From the NCBI RefSeq assembly GCF_949987535.1, contig NC_080081.1, positions 47,094,973 to 47,158,972 of the forward strand: 64,000 bases of DNA. Reading direction: 5' to 3'. Below, piece by piece: positions 58,681 through 64,000 of the stretch. The notes under the pieces were generated by a model. It searched no databases. It had not been told where the DNA came from and was given only the letters and a program-made list of their open reading frames with translations. The position numbers were made by a program, and so were the translations under genes. Every line of letters starts with the position of its first letter. Position 1 is the first letter of the stretch. The DNA is from Balaenoptera acutorostrata. Lineage: Eukaryota; Chordata; Mammalia; Artiodactyla; Balaenopteridae.

Positions 58681-61415
58681 TTCATGAGCAAAATTCTGAC
58701 AGAAGAAAAGATCCGAAATTTGGGGGAAACAATGGATTCATTTTGGAGCTCACGTGAAAACGTGTTGGAAATAAAGTCTTTGGTTTGGCAACAGGGTCCT
58801 CTTTAACCTGGCTCCAAGCAGAATTTCCTACTCAAATTCTATTCCATAGGCAATGAGGATCATTTGATGACTGACAAGCAGGAGGATGGCAAACTCAGAG
58901 CAGAGCTTTGGGAATTCAAACTTAGGACAGCAAGGAAACCTCTAAATGATATAAACTAAAGAGTGACATGATCCAATACACATTTTGGAAAGATCATTCA
59001 AACAGAAAGTGATCATTCCATCTCTGTGTATTTGCTGCCAATCAGAGTTGATGCTCAATAATAGGGCAGGGAAAGGGCAAAGGGACAAATGACCAGCAGA
59101 AAAGGTAGGTGAACAGAACACACTAGAAGGCAAATCATAAGCTCTTCAATATGAAAAGTTTGTCCGACACAGACCAGATGACTGGAGAAAATTCATTGGT
59201 AGAAATTAAGAAACAGAGTTGCTATGGGATTTTAAGATACTATGATAATTTGCTTGTGGCTGATGTTTACTTTCTTTTAATAAAAAGTTCCTCTTACAGT
59301 AAAGCTTCTCCCTTTTTGCCAACAGACATTTTTGATATAAGAATTATGTAGTAAAAATGTTTCCCTTCTTATCACTCACATATTTTTCTTCACTGTCCTG
59401 CTATTTATGCAGCTCCTGAGAGAATAATCCATAGAAAAAGTACATCAATACTGGAGAAATGTAAATACAATAAAAGAGATACAACTCATATGCCCACCCC
59501 AATCTCACTTTGAAAATCAACCAAGATCCTTTGCTATGATTTAATAATATTCTTTACAAAGGTGTGTAATCAAAAGAAATTTCCATAATCAAATCCCTAA
59601 AATAGTAAAAGGCTGTTTATTATAGATTATTGTCTATTAATATAAAAGTTTATATTACAGAACTTACTATATTGAGAGAAATGATATCACATTCTTATTT
59701 TCTCTTAAACACAAAAGAAACTCAGTATACATAAATGGGGTATATTATAACTAACTCCAGTACATGAAAAATTCTTCTGAGAATAGTACTATAGCTACTG
59801 TCAGGTAGAATAGTATAAGAAATGACTCATAGTTATTTTTACACCATACTTATTTCTTTTGCTTCTTTTCTTACAACATCTGAAACTGAAAGAATATCTG
59901 AAATTTTATTCCCAAAATTTATCATAAAGGACTACTAATTCCATTTACTAAGATTCCATTCACCAATTTCTACATAATACTAGAACAGACTTCTGTTTTT
60001 CTATCTCAAGTATACCATTGAGAGATGTATAAAATTCACCAGCTTTTATACGAACATTTAAAAAATTACATTCACACTAAGAAAAATGTAACAGTTCTCA
60101 AAATAGTGCTTTGTCTAAAATGTTCATTAGTTTCACTTTAGTGTTACGTTTTAGTATTTAATACCATATTATTGACAAGTTCCTTGTTTATTTCCCTGCA
60201 ATAAGAACCCTTAAACTTGGAAAGGAACATTTAAGTACCATGAATTTGAGCTGTTGATTCGAATATCCTGCCTATGTGCTTCCTTTTCTTTCCCCCAAAA
60301 AATGGCATCAGTTAGCCCTTCTTGGCAAACAAATATAATGTCAGACTTCTGAATTTTCAGAAGAAAAGTTTCAGAAGATGTGCTTTCCATTTTCAGAAAA
60401 TGTGCTTTTTCAACTACACCTATAATCACAGAACTAATATAAAACCACTTTCTCCAAACACAGCAGGGGCTAGGTTTAGATACTGTCAATATTTTGTCCA
60501 AACCCACTTCACAAATAGAACAAGCTGGAAAAACAGAGCAGACATGGGGACTCTTAGGTCACAGTTCTGTGTGTAATTATTGTCATGACTATTGTTATCA
60601 TAAAATATATAGAATGCTAGCGCCACTAAGGAGCACAAAAAAAGGGCTGAACTTTTGACTTCAATTTTGTAACATTTTTCTCCATTATTCTTCTTGACCT
60701 ATAACCAGCTTGTTTCTGCAGCTATTATAATAGGGGAAAAACCACTCATGCTCCATATGAATGTAGGAGTACCTTTTCTTTCTTTTTCTTCCTTTTCTAT
60801 AAGTGTCTCCTGAATACTCACTTCAGAAAATCACAGGATGACTTATTCATACAGGTATTTTCCCTCAAAAACAGCCTCTGCTGAGATCCCAGCAAAAAGG
60901 TATCATTATTAGAATCAAATAGAAATGCATTTTATGAGTTCATTAAAAAATAAATTAGGAAGGCTACCATTTCCTTTCAAAACTGCTAACATGAGTCTAT
61001 GAAAGAATGGGCCTTCACTTAAGGCTTTCAAATTTCGGACCAGGAAATCTGACCCTTCAGTGTTGTTTTGATTAGAAAATACTGCTTACCCAGTAAAGGA
61101 TCACAACTCTGGAAGCAGAAGTAAATTTTCCCTATTTGTAGAGCTTCATTTTCCTCAGAGAAAAAAACATTGTTGTGGATATCTAAGGGACATTATTTTA
61201 ACTTTCTGACATTCTCAATTACCTTCCAGATAACAAAAAACAAAAATCTTTGGCATTTCAGCACTAAATAAACAACATCGACATTTAATTTTCTGTTTTT
61301 GTTTTTTTTTTCACTTGCTAAAGAGCTTATAATTATTAACATATTAATATGTTTATAAATATATTAATTCACCTATCCCATAGGCTACTACTAATGGAAA
61401 TTTAACACACCAAGG
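58681..61415. other. AT-rich non-coding sequence
   Basis: No gene, young repeat or RNA gene recognised in this stretch. Confidence 0.5.
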
Positions 61416-64000
61416 ATTTTTTAACATCTTTATTGGAGTATAATTGCTTTACAATGGTGTGTTAGTTTCTGTTTTATAACAAAGTGAATCAGTTATACTT
61501 ATACATAAGTTCCCATAACTCTTCCTTCTTGCGTATCCCTCCCTCCCACCCTCCCTATCCCACCCCTCTAGGTGGTCACAAAGCACCGAGCTGATCTCCC
61601 TATGCTATGCGGCTGCTTCCCACTAGTTATCTGTTTTACAGCTGGTAGTGTATATATGTCCATGCCACTCTCTCAACCTGTCCATCTTACCCCTCCCCCT
61701 CCCCATACCCTCAAGTCCATTCTCTAGTAGGTCTGTGTCTTATTCCCGTCTTGCCACTAGGTTCTTCATGACATTTTTTTTTCCCCTTAGATTCCATATA
61801 TGTCTTAGCATACTGTATTTGTTTTTCTCTTTCTGACTTACTTCAATCTGTATGACAGACTCTAACTCCATCCACCTCACTACAAATACCTCCATTTCGT
61901 TTCTTTTTATGGCTGAGTAATATTCCATTGTATATATGTGCCACATCTTCTTTATCCATTCATCTGATGGTGGACACTTAGGTTGCTTCCATATCCTGGC
62001 TATTGTAAATAGAGCTGCAATGAACATTTTGGTACATGACTCTTTTTGAATTATGGTTCTCTCAGGGTATATGCCCAGTAAGGGGATTGCTGGGTCATAT
62101 GATAGTTCTATTTTTCATTTTTTAAGGAACTTCCATACTGTTCTCCATAGGGGCTGTATCAATTTACATTCCCACCAACAATGCAAGAGTGTTCCCTTTT
62201 CTCCATACCCTCTCCAGCATTTATTGTTTCTAGATTTTTTGATGATGGCCATTCTGACTGGTGTGAGCTGATATCTCATTGTAGTTTTGATTTGCATTTC
62301 TCTAATGATTACTGATGTTGAGCATTCTTTCATGTGTCTGTTGGCAATCTGTATATCTTCTTTGGAGAAATGTCTATTTAGGTCTTCTGCCCATTTTTGG
62401 ATTGGGTTATTTGTTTTTTTGTTATTAAGCTGCATGAGCCACTTGTAAATCTTGGAGATTAATCCTTTATCAGTTGCTTCATTTGCAAATATTTTCTGCC
62501 ATTCTGAGGGTTGTCTTTTGGTTTTGTTTATGGTTTCCTGTGCTGTGCAAAAGTTTTAAGTTTCATTAGGTCGCATTTGTTTATTTTTGTTTTTATTTCC
62601 ATTTCTCTAGGAACTCGGTCAAAAAGGATCTTGCTGTGATTTATGTCATACAGTGTTCTGCCTAGGTTTTCCTCCAAGAGTTTGATAGTGTCTGGCCTTA
62701 CATTTAGGTCTTTAATCCATTTTGAGTTTATTTTTGTGTATGGTGTTAAGGGAGTGTTCTAATTTCATTCTTTTACATGTACCTGTCCAGTTGTCCCTGC
62801 ACCACTTATTGAAGAGGCTGTCTTTTCTCCACTGTATATGCATGCCTCCTTTATCAAAGATAAGATGACCATATGTGTGTGGGTTTATCTCTGGGCTTTC
62901 TATCCTGTTCCATGGATCTATGTTTCTGTTTTTGTGCCAGTACCATACTGTCTTGATTACCGTAGCTTTGTAATATAGTCTGAAGTCAGGGAGCCTGATT
63001 CCTCCAGCTCCATTTTTCATTCTCAAGATTGCTTTGGATATTCGGGGATTTTGGTGTTTCCATACAAATTGTGAAATTTTTGGTTCTAGTTCTGTAAAAA
63101 ATGCCAGTGGTAGTCTGATAGGGATTGCATTGAATCTTTAGATTGCTTTGGGTAGTAGAGTCATTTTCACAATGTTGATTCTTCCGATCCAAGAACATGG
63201 TATAGCTCTCCATCTATTTGTATCATCTTTAATTTATTTCATCAGTGTCTTATAATTTTCTGCATACAGGTCTTTTGTCTCCTTAGGTAGGTTTATTCCT
63301 AGATATTTTATTCTTTTTGTTGCAATGGTAAACGGGAGTGTTTTCTTAATTTCACTTTCAGATTTTTCATCATTACTGTATAGGAATGCCAGAGATTTCT
63401 GTGCATTAATTTTGTATCCTGCTACTTTACCAAATTCATTGATTAGCTCTAGGAGTTTTCTGGTAGCATCTTTAGGATTCTCTATGTATAGTATCATGTC
63501 ATCTGCAAAGAGTGACAGCTTAACTTCTTCTTTTTCTATTTGGATTCCTTTTATTTCTTTTTCTTCTCTGATTGTTGTGGCTAACACTTCCAAAACTATG
63601 TTGAATAATAGTAGTGAGAATGGCCAACCTTGTCTTGTTCCTAATCTTAGTGGAAATGGTTTCAGTTTTTCACCATTGAGGACAATGTTGGCTGTGGGTT
63701 TGTCATATATGGCCTTTATTATGTTGAGAAAACTTCCCTCTATGCCTACTTTCTGCAGGGCTTCTATCATAAATGGGTGTTGAATTTTGTCAAAAGTTTT
63801 CTCTGCATCTATTGAGATGATCATATGGTTTTTCTTCTTCAATTTGTTAATATAATGTATCACGTTGATTGATGTGCATATATTGAAGAACCCTTGCATT
63901 CCTGGAATAAACCCCACTTGATCATGGTGTTTGATCCTTTTCATGTGCTGTTAGATTCTGTTTGCTAGTATTTTGTTGAGGAGTTTTACACCTATATTCA
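61416..64000 (-). mobile_element. L1 (minus strand), continues past window end
   Basis: L1-C-type 3' UTR from 61416 to about 61790, then ORF2 reading leftward from the window edge. A 236-codon frame (63944-63234) spans the RT core with [17 protein letters not shown] and an intact [14 protein letters not shown] (FADD near 63510-63500). Frameshifts occur near 63230, 63000, 62700 and 62440, so it is not functional as read here. The RQG-W-PFS variant replaces the usual Cys-Pro-Leu-Ser. The 5' end is outside the window. Confidence 0.93.

Overview
The window is mammalian nuclear DNA from a gene-poor, repeat-dense region. It has no bacterial-style genes, no CRISPR array, no rRNA or functional tRNA gene, and no host protein-coding exon I can support. 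The source is probably a whale or dolphin, or at least a cetartiodactyl. It carries three tRNA-derived SINEs of the CHR/Bov-tA type (heads near 2901, 15678 and, on the minus strand, 57323). Its young LINE-1 (L1) elements resemble those of cetartiodactyls. It has no primate Alu, rodent B1/B2 or ruminant BovB. The species call is inference.

Layout. 1-2.1 kb: unique DNA. 2.26-2.87 kb: a nuclear mitochondrial insertion (NUMT) spanning the ATP6/COX3 junction, followed by a SINE. 5.36-12.30 kb: a full-length L1 (L1-A) with a 5' UTR, intact ORF1 (301 aa), intact ORF2 (1272 aa), a long 3' extension, a poly(A) tail and a perfect 15-bp target-site duplication (TSD). 15.7 kb: a SINE. 16.4-18.5 kb: a minus-strand L1 remnant. 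22.6-28.1 kb: an older, near-full-length but decayed L1 (L1-C) of another subfamily, with a SINE fragment where the ORF2 core should be. 32.4-39.2 kb: a second young L1 (L1-B), sister to L1-A, inserted into an ancient L1, with intact ORF2 and one nonsense codon in ORF1. 40.4 and 44.7 kb: hAT DNA-transposon remnants. 42.4 kb: a short L1 tail. 47.1-49.9 kb: a minus-strand L1 with an 18-bp TSD and an apparent 3' transduction. 51.8-53.3 kb: MIR and L2 fossils. 57.0 kb: a minus-strand SINE. 57.8-58.7 kb: an ancient L1. 61.4 kb to the window end: a minus-strand L1 that continues outside.

The only functional-looking genes are those of L1-A and L1-B. ORF1p is a trimeric RNA-binding chaperone. ORF2p is an endonuclease plus reverse transcriptase. 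Together they copy L1 RNA into new sites by target-primed reverse transcription, and such enzymes also mobilise the SINEs.

The most notable observation is that L1-A and L1-B, at unrelated sites with different TSDs, share a long non-L1-like segment after what looks like the ordinary L1 3' end. It is about 0.9 kb in L1-A and 1.6 kb in L1-B. It contains an 82-bp tandem repeat (3 copies versus 11) and ends in its own AATAAA signal and poly(A). This looks like an L1 lineage propagating a captured 3' sequence while its internal minisatellite expands.
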